From NCBI RefSeq assembly GCF_901933205.1, contig NC_044572.1:26250501-26314500 (forward strand): a stretch of 64,000 nucleotides of DNA. The letters run 5' to 3'. Under the pieces are notes generated by a model. That model worked only from the letters and a program-made list of their open reading frames with translations. It made no database searches and was not told where the DNA came from. The position numbers and the translations under genes are program-made. This DNA is from Camarhynchus parvulus. Lineage: Eukaryota > Chordata > Aves > Passeriformes > Thraupidae. Positions 27,601-41,040 of this stretch are shown piece after piece (the stretch's first letter is position 1; every line of letters starts with the position of its first letter).

Positions 27601-28440
27601 TTAGATAGATACACAGCTAGCTGGCAGTGCAACTTCTGTATGGCCATATTTTTTCCCACTTAGATGTCTGTACCAAGAAGTGCCACAGCCTCTTTGGCTG
27701 GTTCTTCATTCTTAGCAGATGGCAGGAAGGAGCTGTGCATAACTGGCTTGGATACCTTGATACCAGGGTGTATTTTTTCAGAAAAGGCTATTCTTGGAGG
27801 TTATACAGGGTTTTTTAGAATGTTGTCCAGCAGCTGCAGATGGAGTAGGCTGAGAATTTCTTGACAAAGCTCTTTTTATGAAGACTGAAGGTATTTACAG
27901 GAAATTTCTTAGTGAATTTGAGTTTCAAGTTTTAAACATATTTGTTTGGTTCAGAAGGAGCTTCTTTACTGCCAAGAAATGAGAGAGGAAAACTTCTGGG
28001 TGCAAGGCAGGTGAGGTGGTAGTATGCCCATCTCCATTTACACAGTTGGTTATTTTTTGTTCTTCCAGTACAAATCTACTTAAATGTTGGCCATAAACCT
28101 TGGCTGCATTTTAATATTGGCTGTGTACTTGTGATCTTTCTCTACTGATGCTTAAAAAGGGCATTGACTCTTCCTTTTATTTGATTTCTGTCTGGAGCTA
28201 TAAAATTAATCTCCCAGTGTCATGCTGCAATGAGCTGTGTCAGTGGAAGAGAGATAAGTTTCATTTTTTTTTGCCTTAAAACTTCTTCCAAAGTTACAGA
28301 GAGTTGAACACATTTACTGTCTCTTTTCAATTTTAACAAAGCCCTTGTCTTTTTTCTGCATTTCTATTTTATCCATGTCATTTTGGTTCTTTTGTTTTAT
28401 ACTTCACATTTTTTCCAGACTCTTTTTTTCCCCTTCAAGC

Positions 28441-28672
28441 CTAGTTTATAGTCTCTGACAGGATTCTTTCTATGCTATCTGCCAAAACATCTGTTCCTTT
28501 TCTGAATAAAAAGCTTGCTTCTCCAGAAAGTGTCACTCGGGTCCACACCAAGTATAAACCTCCATTTCTCTCTGTGACTTTGCCAGTGATATACCAGCAC
28601 TGGGAAGCTTTGCATTCTTGTCTGTCTGGTCTCATTTTTCATTACGCCAAATTCAGAAGTGTAGTGGGGCAA
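28441..28672 (-). other. Protein-like open frame of unknown origin (possible exon or pseudogene remnant)
   Basis: On the minus strand a 64-codon frame (28635 down to 28441) contains a varied, non-low-complexity stretch (QCWYITGKVTERNGGLYLVW and then RVTLSGEASF). It is preceded by a CTTCCCAG acceptor-like word before TGCTGG. I do not recognise the protein. No neighbouring exons or promoter were found. A second reverse frame and a forward frame overlap it, so an open frame by chance is quite possible. Confidence 0.2.
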
Positions 28673-29311
28673 AAAAATAATTTGTATTTAAATGTACACA
28701 TTTCCTTTCAAAGTATGCTAGTACTTAAATGTACTTTCTATTTTTAATCTTGCAATTACTTCCTGAAATTTTAATCGAAGCAAATACTTATTAACTTCAA
28801 ATTGATTCTACTTAAAAAAAATCTATTGCCTGCTCTTTTCTGCCAGGACCACATTTGAATTACTACTCTCAGTGAAAATCCAACACAACTGTCCTTGATT
28901 CTTCTTGGATTCATTTTGGCAATTTTACAGTTTTGCAATCAAAAAAATATTCAGAAAAATTTTGGGTTGCCGTGAGAAAATTATGTAACTTTTAGTACTT
29001 TGGTAATTCTGATGCAGTTGACCGACTTACTTCTATTGTAAAGTTCTTAGACACCTTTAGAAAAAAATTCAGTATTTAAAAAAATATTATTTTTGTATTG
29101 TGTTCCCACAGATAGTAAGACTAACATAACATTTTGTAAATGGTCAATACTAGCATTGAATAATTTAAATATTTTTCTTCAGTATGGATAAAGTATTTAT
29201 TCTCTATGTTATGAAGTAAAGGAAAAAAAAATATTTTTTATGTATTTGTCTGTGTTATATTTTCCTCTTGATTTATTGCTGAGATCATTGACCTTGGACT
29301 ATAACAATACT

Positions 29312-29328
29312 AAGAAGAAGAAGAAGAA
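29312..29328. repeat. (AAG)n microsatellite
   Basis: Nearly six perfect AAG units. They give a spurious poly-lysine stretch in an open frame. Confidence 0.85.
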
Positions 29329-29491
29329 TATTAAGTTTGTGGTGAATAATTTTAAGTTCCTGCAACCTTTGAGCTTTATTGTGGTAAATAACATGAGACA
29401 CCAATGGATAGAAACTTCCCTCTGGACTGCATCTGATTCACTAATTCAGTCCCCTGAAGTTTTAATTAATTTTCACAGAAATTAATGACTA

Positions 29492-29518
29492 TTTTTTTTG
29501 TCTTTTTTTTTTTTTTTG
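29492..29518. repeat. Short poly(T) tract
   Basis: T8-G-T-C-T15 style run, a second and smaller T tract after the one at 20.7 kb. Confidence 0.85.
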
Positions 29519-32500
29519 GTCTTTGCCAGAAATGTCTTCATTCTTTAGAGGAAAAAATGTGTATTTCCATTGTAATATTTGTAGTAGTTACTTAGGGGTT
29601 TCCAGTCAATCTGGTATGGGGATGGGGAAACACATTCTCTTTCATTGTTCCCTCTGTCTGCCAGACATAAAGAGGATTTCTCCAGGTGGCAGAGATTTGA
29701 TAAATGCTGGGAAGCTGTGTAAAGAGAATTGCTAAGGAAATTGAATTCAACCCTTCTCTGTGGCTTGATCCCCCCTAGAACAGGTGGCCTGGCAGGCTGG
29801 CCACAAGTTCCTGTTGACTGCTTCCATCCAATACCTCAGTACCCTTGTGTTGGGGATTTGTGGAAGCTGGCAAGCTGCCTTCCTGGAGGAGCTGCAGCAG
29901 CAGAAACAGGGCTGGGAATGGTTCAAAAGTCCTGAGTCTTTTCATGGCTCTTGTGTTTTGCTTTGAAATGCTTAAGAAAGTTGGTGTGTTATTTGTTAAA
30001 TGAAAGTTTGTAAATTCTTAGTTGAAGAAATATTTTCAACACAACACACTTTCTTCAGTCAGACTTGCATGTGTCTCTTGCCAAGATCTAAGGGCAGATA
30101 GAGTTTTTTAATTTTTGGCTTTTACTGCCAAAAATACTTGTTTAAAAATAATTTTTGTTACCTGTGTAGGCCTGTCTTAGTATGACCAAGACAGCAGAAA
30201 ATGGGAAGTGTTCTCAATCCTGAAAAATGTCAATTACTTGTTTAATAAATTGCCATTGACCGGGCTATTCAGTAACTGTGTGGAACAGATTAGAACTTCT
30301 GTTTATGATAGCATAGTTCAGGAGTAACTCCAGTGAAATGCAGTCAATGAATCTATTTTTATACTAGAAAACTAGCATTCTCTTTTTGTCCCTTGAGGTG
30401 CAACCCAAGTGCCTGGAATCCCATCAAAATGAGAGGTACCTTTAATGTGTTCCTCTGTGAAGCCTGAACTCAGTTTTCATGGGAAATTACTCCCTCCAGT
30501 GAACAACTACAGTGATTTGTATTTACTTTGGAAGATCTACATTTTTCAATGAATAAAAACAAAGAGAATAGGGCTCTGACATTATAAAAAAATTCAGTAC
30601 AGACCTCTGTGCAAGCTGTTTCCTAAATCAGTAAGCACTGAGCTGAACAGTGCCCCAGTTAAGGTCTACTAATAGGTGGGTTTAATTATCTGCTGCACAA
30701 CGTCATGTCCACACAGTTTGTCTGCTCTGAGGGATCTTGCTAGTGTTTCTGTCTGAGATACTAATCAGTACAGTCTCAGGGCAGTAGACACTGCATTCCA
30801 GTTTGCAATGGCAAAGCCCTCGAAGTATTACAGAAAAGGAAATGTAGTCTTCACGCAGGTTTAAAACACAAATGTGGTTCTAATCTTAGTTACAGATATG
30901 ACCATCAATCCTGTAAATAAAACAATATATATTGACAAACACATGTAAGAGGTATGAAACTGTGTGACAAACCATAACCAGTATTAGGTACTGGTATTTG
31001 CAGGAAAATTATTATCAGTTTAATGTGATTTTAATATGGCAGAAAATGTGCAGGATGTGCAGGTAGAAGCTTGTGTTCTTCTGGTTTTAAGCTTTGCCTT
31101 AAGATCTGAGTGTATGATAGATCATGCTGCCTCTATGTTTCTTCTCTCTTAGTTAGCAAATGTTAGTCTGAAATATAATTGAATGTAGATTTGAAAATAA
31201 TCAAGGAGAAAGTTTAGATTTGGAGATACAGAATTTAGAATAACCTAATTGTACTCAGAAGAATGATTCAAAGAAAATGTTCTCCATGTTGTAACTTGAA
31301 ATTTGAGGAGGGGAAAAGCTTTTGTTCCTTTTTTTTCTGTCGGATCCTTTTTTAGAATGAAATTCAACACGAAGTGAATCTCAGCTGGTTTGGAATTATA
31401 TTACCATCTGGGAGAAGATTTTGAAACAAGCCAAAACTAACAGATTTTCACCATCCCCTTAAGAATTCTAATTGCCAGGAGTTGGGCATTTCTTAGGAGC
31501 AAATTGACAGTGCAGTAGTGTGAGTCTGCAAGATTTGTCTTGGCTGCAAAGTATTCTTGGCTGGAGAGACTTTTTTTGATTCATGTAGAATCACCTAGAG
31601 CTCAGCAGATATTTTTAATGTTTCTAGTTAGTTTCTTCCACTTCATCTGGAAACTCTGGCCAAAGCTGCAATTAACATTGTCAAATCTGAGTGTACTCCT
31701 GATGATGTTGTTGGTTAAAGCCAGTGTTGAACAGAGAGGGTCAAGCTGCATGCCTCGGGGGCTCTGTAGTGTACTTTGGAGTCCCTCGGTAAGGATTAGC
31801 AATTAAATTACTACTGTGAGTCCAGGAAAGGTCAAGAGTGATTAACAATCCTTGTTCCATTGGTTAGTGGGAAACAGATGTAAAATGAAGTGATGATCAA
31901 AATCCAATTCCTAGTAGATATTTTACATCATAGACGCCAAACTCCTAATGATCCCTTGTTAGCCATCTGGTTAGAATGGACAGTAATTGAACAGGCAGGG
32001 AGAACAGCCATGAAGCTTCTACTGCCATTCCCCATAACCAAAATTACTGCCATTTTTGGTCTCAAGGACAAGCTGAAAGTTTCAGTCTCTCTGTCTGAGA
32101 GTTTTGTATTCTGTTTGGTTATCTTTTACCCTGAGTAATATCAAATCATATTTTGGACCTAAAATAAAGCTGAAAATTATTTGAAGGGCTCTGAATGCAG
32201 AATAACCTGTGTTTTTACTCTGGAAGGTTTTATTTGATATTTTTAAATATATGAGGTTGATACTCAGCTGAATTAATCTGACACGGATCTGCTGAAAAAT
32301 TAGTTAAGTAATAATCAGTGAACCCAAAAAAAGATCTGATTCTGGATTACTCAAAGTACACAATCATATTTAAGGTGCATGAGTAATTTTAGAGAAGGTA
32401 TAGCAAAATTATGTGTATTATACATTCAAGGCCTGCCCTTTTTTTTCTTGCCATCAAATAGCTTAGGATGAGGTGAGATGTTGTCTGTTAGGGGCTTGGA

Positions 32501-32988
32501 ATGAGTAAGGGTTTGGGGCTGGGGCTTACTATTTTGATATAGCAAAACTTGAAATTCCAAAGCTTTGTATTCTCATACTTCTGTAACTCATGAGTGATAG
32601 AATGTATTCCTTGTAAATATGATATCTTTTAGAGCAAATCTGCGTACATGCTGTTCTCCATGGAAAAGCTGTTCTGAAATTACCAGGAAATCTGTTCTAT
32701 TAATTCATCTAGGAATATTGCTGGATTACACTAGATAAAAATTCTTCCACATTTTAGCAATAAAATCCAAAAGATAAATGGACAAAAAATTTTAATGGAC
32801 GAATAAAAAGCTTAAAGTATCATGTAACAAGTACCAGCTGGACTTTTTTTGCTGTTCTATGGTCTCTTGTCTTAGTTGTCTATAGAGCAAACTATAAGAA
32901 AGAAAACACTCTAAAAAGCCAATAACTTGAAAAAGTTCTTCTGGTTTCCTCTAAGTTTATAAAAATTATATAATTAGATTTTTATTTC

Positions 32989-33091
32989 TTTTTTGTTGTT
33001 ATTTTATAACAACATTGCAACAACATAAAGCACATGAATACAAGACACCCATAAATTTTTTTGTTGTTATTTAAACAAATATTGCAACACA
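32989..33091. repeat. Imperfect direct repeat with 68-base offset
   Basis: TTTTTTGTTGTTAT followed by an ATTGCAACA segment occurs at 32989-33024 and again at about 33057-33091. The first copy includes a perfect 8-bp inverted repeat (GTTGTTAT, loop TTT, ATAACAAC, 32995-33013), which the second has lost. No transposon ends were identified. Confidence 0.7.
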
Positions 33092-35199
33092 CACAACTAT
33101 GATTATTTTCACTATCATTTTTTGGCAGAGAAACAAATCAAACATTTCTCATTAACAAGGGCAGTTTTTCCTGCTCCTGTAGAAAACTGGGACCACTTAA
33201 TGGTCTACAAATTGTTTTCAGGTTTCTTGTTGACACAATTCCCTTCAAAGCTGACTTTGTTTCCTTGAGCTTGCATCCTTTTGAAAGTGGAATTATGTAT
33301 AAGTAATCACTGGAATTGGCCTTTTCATTGGTACATACTGGATATGACATAGGAAAGAGAAGTCCAGAGATCTGTACTACTCTTAGCTCTGCAATTGAGC
33401 TAGGACATCACTAATATTTCTTCTTTTAGCTTTGCCTTTGTCAAATCTGTTTCAGTGAGAAATCTTTCTAGGTCAGTGACTGTGTATGTTTAGCTTCTAG
33501 TACACCTTAACCCTGACCACAGGGAGGTCTGTGAGCATTGCAACAAGAGTAATAATATATTACACTAACTAGAGGTTATGAAAGGATGTCTATTCTGAAA
33601 ATATATTTAAGAGAAACACAAGCAGGACTGTCATTTACTCCCTGAAAAATGGAACTGCTAAGCATTTATATTTAAATTAAATGCTTTTATGAGTTTATTG
33701 AATATTATTTAGCAAGTATATTATAATGAAGACATGTTACCTTCTGCCTTAGAATAAGGATATTATTGCTTTCTCATATTTATCTTTTGCATCAGCATTT
33801 GGCAGGTAACAAATGAAATTTTCTTGCTAATGTTAAATTGTTTTGTACTGCTGCTCAGCCACAAATATATAGAAGGATGAGACAATGTAAAAAAGTTATT
33901 TGTGTTTTTGGGCAGACAGATGAATGTAACAGTGATCTTGATCTGCCCTTGATGAAATGTTTATGCTATGAAAGGCAAAGCACTTAATTCCTGTCTGAAT
34001 CACTCCACTGAAATCTTGTCCATGCAGGAGGCTGCACGAGTGGAAATGCAGAGAGAATTGGCTCAAATGTTTCAGTGTGGTCAAGGTGCTGATGTTTAGA
34101 ACCGTCTGAGATCAAAGCAGAGCAGACTCCATGTATCAGTCAAAAAAGATGAAGGCTTTCTGAAACTTGATGTGAAAAGTTTATGTTTGTCTATCCATTT
34201 TTGTGAGTCCACCTCATTTCCTAATTTGAGCAGAATTTAGACAAAAAATGCCTGATTGTCCCTGAAACCTGAATTTTTTGTACTCAGAAACAGAATATGA
34301 AACCAGGATTTTGAGAAAGCAATGAAGCCCAAACTTCTAAGGATTCCAGCTTAACTTTCCAGACTCCTGTGGTCTCTTTAAGTTCAGAAAAAGCCTTCTG
34401 GCAACCAAGATTTGTAGGTCTCACTTTAGTCTTAGCCTGTTTTGATAGACCAATTGAATTTTTTTACATACCTGAGAAATTCTTGGGATACAAGGTCAGA
34501 GTAATAAATGTTATGTTTTTATTCTTCATGTAGGATAAATTATGTAATTACATCACTACTTTATTACTCTGCAGTCATTTTGTTACTATGCAACTTAAAA
34601 TATTTTTGCCATCAGCATTTGGAGAAAGTTCATAGGTGTGTAGCACTATATTATAATCTGCCTGCAAGACAACATTTTTTCTAGTCACCCTGTCTAGAAA
34701 GGCAGTGATAGATCAAGACACTGGAAGTAGCTTTGAGGTGAGCTGGTAAACTGAAAATGTACTGTATTTGCGTTAGAATTGCTGCAGTATTTCTCTTTAT
34801 GAGCTGAGTTAATACTTCTTGTGAAGCGGAAATGTCTGGACCTTTTGTGAAGGCTGAAGGCTGGGAAAGTCTCTGAAGGATTTATGATACTGGTCCTCAA
34901 GTCTTGTTTAAAAAATAGAAGTCTTTCTGTTATTTGAGGTCGGCAGGCATAAAATAAATCCCAAAGATGTAAATTTACTAGACCTTGGACTGTCTTATAT
35001 TTAACTTGCTCCAGTACATCCTAACAAGAATTTAAACTGATGTACCAGAGCTACTCAGGAGAAGACTCATGGCCCCCACAGACAAGTTCACAGTGCTGCT
35101 CATCCTAGAAGCTGGCACAGTGGAGCAATATTCACGTATTCTCTTCCTAAGTTTTTTGTTACCGTGTGAAAAACTTAGCTATGAATAACCTCCTTCAGC

Positions 35200-35420
35200 T
35201 TATGTGTCAATGCCCAAAGGACTCTTAACTCATCTCAATTTAAATTAATGACCTTAGTGATAGTATTAGCAATTGGACCATGGCTCTCATGAGCCAGCTA
35301 TTTGCATATGGAATTTGATTAATCCTGCTGGCTATCAATTTTCACTTTTAATTAGGTGTGATACTATTGCAGGAGAAAATACAAGACTACTATCAGGCAG
35401 CGACACTGTTGATTTTCTGT
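35200..35420. promoter_or_regulatory. Candidate intronic enhancer (homeodomain/POU-like words)
   Basis: Within about 170 bases there are TTTAAATTAATGA, ATTTGCAT (octamer-type POU site), TTTGATTAATCC, TTTTAATTAGG and a perfect 6-bp inverted repeat TGGCTC-TCAT-GAGCCA. The base composition is even and there are no repeats. This is the texture often seen in conserved non-coding elements around developmental neuronal genes. It is inferred from motifs only and conservation could not be tested. AT-rich sequence yields such words by chance. Confidence 0.3.
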
Positions 35421-38400
35421 TGAGTATTCTATTCTGTTTGTTTGGCTGTGGCAAGTTCCCTGGCAATATCTGTCTGGATCAGCTCAGAAAGGTACCAGAG
35501 ACCTCAAAACAGGTCTGCACAAGCTCAGTGATAGTCAGCACAAAGAAGCACTGTGTAGATTGAATATCAATAGTTTATAGGATGTAGGGAAATTGGTTGA
35601 TGGTATCCCCTTCCAGTACTCAGTAGCTCTACTCCTCTTAATGGCATAATAATCTCTTATAATGCAATGTCCAGGGTCACATGAAGACCAGCTCTGCAGG
35701 CAAGTGTGGCCAGGACTTTACTGAGGCTGCTTGGTTTCCCTGTGTCCTGACTGAGCAAGTGTACACTGATGATAGAGTCCTGCTCAGATTTGGATCAAGA
35801 CTAAATTTTTCTTGGATCGTGTAAATATGTAGCATGTGGTGTCTCCTGATTTCCAACGGGCCAATCCATATTTCTTTGACATCTTTGCACTTTGGGAGCA
35901 TTGCAGCATGCTTGTGTATGTCATCGCCAGGAAAACAATGCTCAGCACTTGGCTTGCCTAGCAGAGCTGGTGCCCACATGCTGCTTACTGCTGAGCATAC
36001 CCCTGTAAGAATTAGCAGACCTTGACAAAACCATCAAGAAAATCTCAATAAAAATTAATTGAATACACTTGCAATAGAATATCTGCTTAATGCTTCCCTT
36101 CCTTTCCAGAAATACTTTAAAGAAATACACCTCTTTCCTCAGAAATGAATTTTAATAGCTGTGGATATCCACTGACCAAAAAAATGAATGAGCAATGCCT
36201 ATTAAACAAACACAGTTAGAAAGGCAATATGTTGTTGTATCTTGTTAAAATTCAAAGAGAAGAAACCCTTTTTCTTTGAGATCCCAAAGATTTCTGAGAA
36301 GTTAGTATATGTAAGCAGCAAGGGCATATGGTGAAGATGAAGGCACAAAAGCTAGCAGGGATATGTCAACCCCTGAACATTGGAACAGCTTCCTCTATGT
36401 TTTTAAAATGCCTTTCCTGAAGTATTCAGCTGTTTGTAATCAATGAATAACTCATGGTGAAGACCAGGGAATTTTAAATGAAAGGAATTTGTATTTTTGT
36501 TATAGAATTTCTTGTACTTGTGGGATCCCTTCCCCCCAGCCCCAAGCATCTCATGTAGACATAAAAATCCTATTTCTTTGTGTGGCAATGTGCACCCTGC
36601 CAGCATCAGTGGGAGTTAAATCTCCTCAAATGGCATCTTTGTTCAAATTCAAATTTCTAGGAAGCACCCATGAATATCTATGTGGAAAGTGACTCAGCTG
36701 TATCAACATTCTAATGCTTTTCTCTGGAAAAAATATAGCATCAGACACAGGAGCAACAAACTCTTTGGGTGGATTTAATTTTATTTAAATTTTGCATTGA
36801 CAGGATGATTGGAAACATCACGTAGAAAATGGGCAATGTTAACAGTGCACAGTGGTCCATTATATAGTACCAGGATATGTCAAGTTATAATATTTTTCAC
36901 ATTCTTCAGAAGATATGGCTACTCATATGATAATGGATATTTTCTTCAGTGTGTTACATAAAAAGAAAACTAAAGTGCAAATTTTGATTAAAATGTTGCT
37001 CTGTGGCCTTTCATATAAAATCTAATTTTATTTAATATTACTTTCTACATGTATGCAGAAAATGGCAAGCTAATATTAATAAAAGAAGGCTTACAGGAAT
37101 GTGGAACAAGAACAATAGATCCCTGTCAAAATTTATTTACCTAGCTAGACTTTCATTTCAAAGTTAGCAGCACTCTGTGATACTGGCATAATACAGTGGT
37201 TTTAAAACCCTGTTAGACATTTTTAACCCACTTTAATTTATTCCATGGTAGTTTAATCCCCTGCTGAATGGGGATGGGGTGAATTTTCAAAAGTCATAAT
37301 CCACTGAAGTAAAAAATCTGTAACGACAACATAGACAGCAGGCTTCAAGAGTTTAGTTTAAATTATTTCCAAAAATGTTAAACTTAGGGCAAGAGTTAAT
37401 AGGATATTTCATACAGTTATATTTCAATCCTTTTCCAAATCTTTATGCATTCGCTTGCATCTCTGCCATCAGAAATACTTGGGCTCGATTTCTGTTCTTT
37501 TAAGGCAAAAACCAGAAAGCTGTAAAATTCTAATGTGAAGATTTTCACAGGGTATTGTAACTCATTGGTCCTTCAGTTCACAGAGTTTTATATGTGATAG
37601 CATAATGTTTTCTAAACTGAAAGAGAAATGACATTTTACAAACTGAACACCTTCCATTCTGTTTTAACTGGACACAAAATTGAAATTAAGGTATGTAATA
37701 CCATACTGTCTTCATCCTTCTGCTCCTCTAGGATTTTTATGATTGACTTTATTGGTGGGTGAAGATTCGGCCCACAAATTGATTGGGAAAAGTTCATGCA
37801 TTTCCTATGTACTTGAAACCTACAGTTTTACACTCTTCCTTGACTATACCTTTGGAGCTCCCTAGTTCTGGAAGTAGCTGTAACTCAGACAACACCTTAT
37901 TTTCTTTAACCAGGAAGCTCCTCTAGTGCCAACCAAAGATGATTACAACTTTGCCTGCCTGAGCATGCAGGCACCAAATTCCTGCCTGAACCCCACAGGA
38001 AAAATGCTGCCTCCTTCCTAGGTTTTATTGTGTCATGCTGAACCAGATTTTGGGTGGCATCAGATAAAGCTGGCAGGGGACTCGTTCAAAACAACAGGAT
38101 GAGAAAGTTCTGAGAGTCTGAGGTAGAGATGAGGTGGTAGGGTGTTTCACATGGTAGAAGATTCATTCAGAAAGAGACAAGTGCTTATAAGCAATATTTA
38201 TTGAAAATGAAGAAATTCATAGCCCCACCCACAACTCAAGAAGTCTTTGATCTGCAAAGGCTTAAAAATGAAAAATATTTTCTGGTACAAATAGTATGTT
38301 CTTCTCCTCATTTTGCATTTCTTGATAAAATCAACATTTAGCCATTGCTGAATGCATGGTGCAGGACCAGATAGACTTCCATTTTGACTTGCTAATTCTT

Positions 38401-40499
38401 TCAAACTCTTAAATTAAATCGACAACGGCAATAATTTCATTTTTTCTTTTTGTCCTCTAAAAGCTATGTGTTTGGAGAGAAAACAATGAAATGTATCTTC
38501 TTTGAAAACAACAGTGATAGCAGTGCCTGTCTTCACTCCTACTTTCCAGGAAAAGGGTGGAACAAACTGTAGGGCTGGCTTTTCATAACTTCCTGTTGTG
38601 GTTCTGTGATTTTGGTTCTTGGTATCTTATCCAGGCAGATAGAGGAGCCTGGAAGTTTAATTCTGTGTCTGATTTCCACTCTGAAAGTCTGTGAAAGAAT
38701 AAAGAAAATATTTCTATATATCTGACTGTCACACAGGAGAGGCAGCCCTGGCAGAATGAAGTAAAAAAAAAAAAGGAGGAAGAGAAAAATATCCATTAGG
38801 ACACTGCTACTAGAAGAAGCGTCTCTGTAATTACAATCTAAGTCTGATTGATTTAAAGTACCTATCTGTCTCAGATGACTAAACACTTCTTAAAAGCCTG
38901 CTTACTAAACAATTCTTAGTCACTAGTGAACGAAACAGGATCAAGAAGACTCATTTTTCAGATTCTTAATACTTGTGGAAATCTTTCATGTGATTAAATC
39001 AAACTCAAAAGATAACAGAATAGTACAAATCTATATTGTTTCTCACAGGAAACCTCCAGATGGGGAATTTCCTATATCTAAAAAGAAGAGCAATACTAGC
39101 AAGTGTACATGCCTTGCTGTATGAGTACCATGTCACTTCATCAGCTTCAGCATAGCTTTCAGATGTACAGGGAGAAGTGCACTTCAGCAGGACTGGAGAA
39201 TTGCAGAAGGCATTTACACAGAGCATTCATTGCCCTGCTGCCAGCCTGCAGCCCTTGGGTTCTGTCCATAAAATTGTCTCCAGGATGAGTTATGCACCAT
39301 AGGTCAGATTGTTCTTGGTGACTAGGTGAAGAGCATTTATTCAATTTGGAAAGTTCATCAACATTCATGGTGGTAAAGGGCACAATCCATTCTGTTTCTC
39401 TCTTGATTATGGAATAGGCCGAGAATTCCAGGTGAATGAATAGATCAGTGAATCCCACCGAAGATCATGGTCTGGACTGGCAAAGGATATGATATAATTC
39501 AGGACCTAACAACTGGCAGGCCATCAGATTTTTTCATCAGTCTTTTACCATTCACAAGTCTTGTGGCAGCGTCACAGCTTAGCCCACACTCCAGGAATGC
39601 AAGGGAGGGGAAATGAAACTCTAATTCTTAAGGATTTTTATTGGGACCAAACACTTTAAGGTGCTTTACCACCTTTGCATTTCCTGAAAATTGTTTGAGA
39701 GTAGCTAGTTTTCAGATTTATTTGTAAGGTAACTTTCATTGTGTAGAAAGCACTGTAAAATTGTAAATTTTGCTAGCTTTTTTCTTTTGCAGAACAGCCA
39801 TTCCAATATCTTAATATTTTATGATAACAACTGTTAAGAATTATAATGCACCTAAACAAAGCTGTGTTGCTACTGTTTTATTAGTACCCTCATCTTTCTG
39901 TGGGTACAAACTTTCTAATTAGTCTTCGATTCTTAGGCAGATCTCAAAGAGATATCAACTGATACTGTAATTTCAATGATGTTAATTTTCACTGAATTTA
40001 TATCAGCTGCTGTTCGCTGAATTTAGATCAGCTTCTTGTCTTGCATAACTGCTGTTGTGTGAATGATGAAAAAGCTCAGGTAGCTACATTTTTGTTTTGA
40101 CAAGGGCAATTTGAAGCAAAAATGATAGCTCATAGATTAAAACCAGAAAAATACAGAATTTAAAGCTGAGCCGAGCAGAGTTAATAGAAGTATTCTGAAT
40201 TTTGTGATTCCTAGGATGTTCTATACAAAAATTGCAGTAACAGTGTATGTTAAGTTCAATTTCTTAACCTAAAGATAGTAAAAAACCCCAAAAACCTACA
40301 TTCCCTCTGTTTTCTGTGTGACAACAAATTATCATTTTTTATGCTTAAATGAATGATCCAAAGTGCTTACTTTAGAAAATATTATTAAAAACTTCAGAAA
40401 CTTCTTTTTATATGGTCAATAATCAATTCAGTGCTCTTTTATGACCAAACCCAAATAAAATACTTTGAATAAGTAGAGAAAAAACACTGAACAAATAAT

Positions 40500-41040
40500 G
40501 GGAGGCTATATTTGCCATCATACAGGACCATGGTTGCGCCGCATCCTGAATACCATGTACCATTCTCATTTTAAAAACAGAACTGGGAGTGGAGAAGGAC
40601 AAAAAGGAAATTCAAAGGTACAGGTATAGAACAACTTATGTACAGGGATTATTTGCAGGATTCATGATGCTTTTAGGGCTGGAAAAGAGATCAATATCTG
40701 ATTGATTACTATTATGAATGGGAATAGTTGAGGCATGCACTAGTGAGCTAGAGGGAGGCTTCCTCATGCAGCTAGGAATCATCAAATTTTCCACTCAGTG
40801 GTATTTGTTGAAAAAATACTTAAAGCATAGCAACAAAGAGAAGTAATGAGGAGCATGGGAAATTTGGATAGAGGCAGAACTTTCCACATGAAGGGTTCTC
40901 CAAAGAAGGTGTCAGGAATCAGATTCAAAACAAACCCTAAGAGGAAACAGAGCTGTGGAACTCATTGCTGAAGCATCTTATGAGTGTTAAATGATGCTGA
41001 AGCATCTTATGAGTGTCAAAGTGATCAAATGCACAGAAGT
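40500..41040 (+). mobile_element. Ancient CR1/L3-type LINE relic, 3' region
   Basis: Heavily decayed but in the expected order: TGGTTGCGCCGCATCCTGAA (the 'accgcatctggaatac' segment), GAAATTCAAAGGTACAGG, ATTATGAATGGGAATAG, CAGATTCAAAACAAACCC and AGCTGTGGAACTCATTGC. These match old amniote CR1/L3 elements much better than the young avian CR1 near 62 kb. No reading frame survives. A 21-base internal duplication sits at its 3' end (40967-41016). Boundaries are approximate. Confidence 0.6.
40967..41016. repeat. Two direct copies of a 21-base word
   Basis: GCTGAAGCATCTTATGAGTGT occurs at 40967-40987 and again, unchanged, at 40996-41016, separated by TAAATGAT. It lies at the 3' end of an ancient CR1/L3 relic. 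The copies are identical while the relic is highly diverged, so the duplication is probably much younger than the insertion. Confidence 0.95.

Larger units (their letters stand above)
24601..40499. other. Intronic stretch with no recognised gene
   Basis: Apart from the open frame near 28.5 kb, the microsatellites, the direct repeat near 33 kb and the candidate element near 35.2 kb, this is AT-rich unique-looking sequence. GC-richer patches at about 29.75-29.93 kb and 35.68-36.00 kb hold short open frames on both strands with no recognisable domains. Confidence 0.6.

Noticed and set aside
28555..28600. Resemblance of the CWY triplet in the reverse open frame to the NXPH1 signal-peptide exon
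   Set aside because: It is on the opposite strand from NXPH1 and nothing beyond three residues matches.
35677..36025. Overlapping open frames on both strands as a possible exon
   Set aside because: No recognisable domain, and the stops and starts give no coherent splice structure.
37860..38160. Possible old LTR or LINE fragment in a GC-richer patch
   Set aside because: I could not align more than isolated words to any family.
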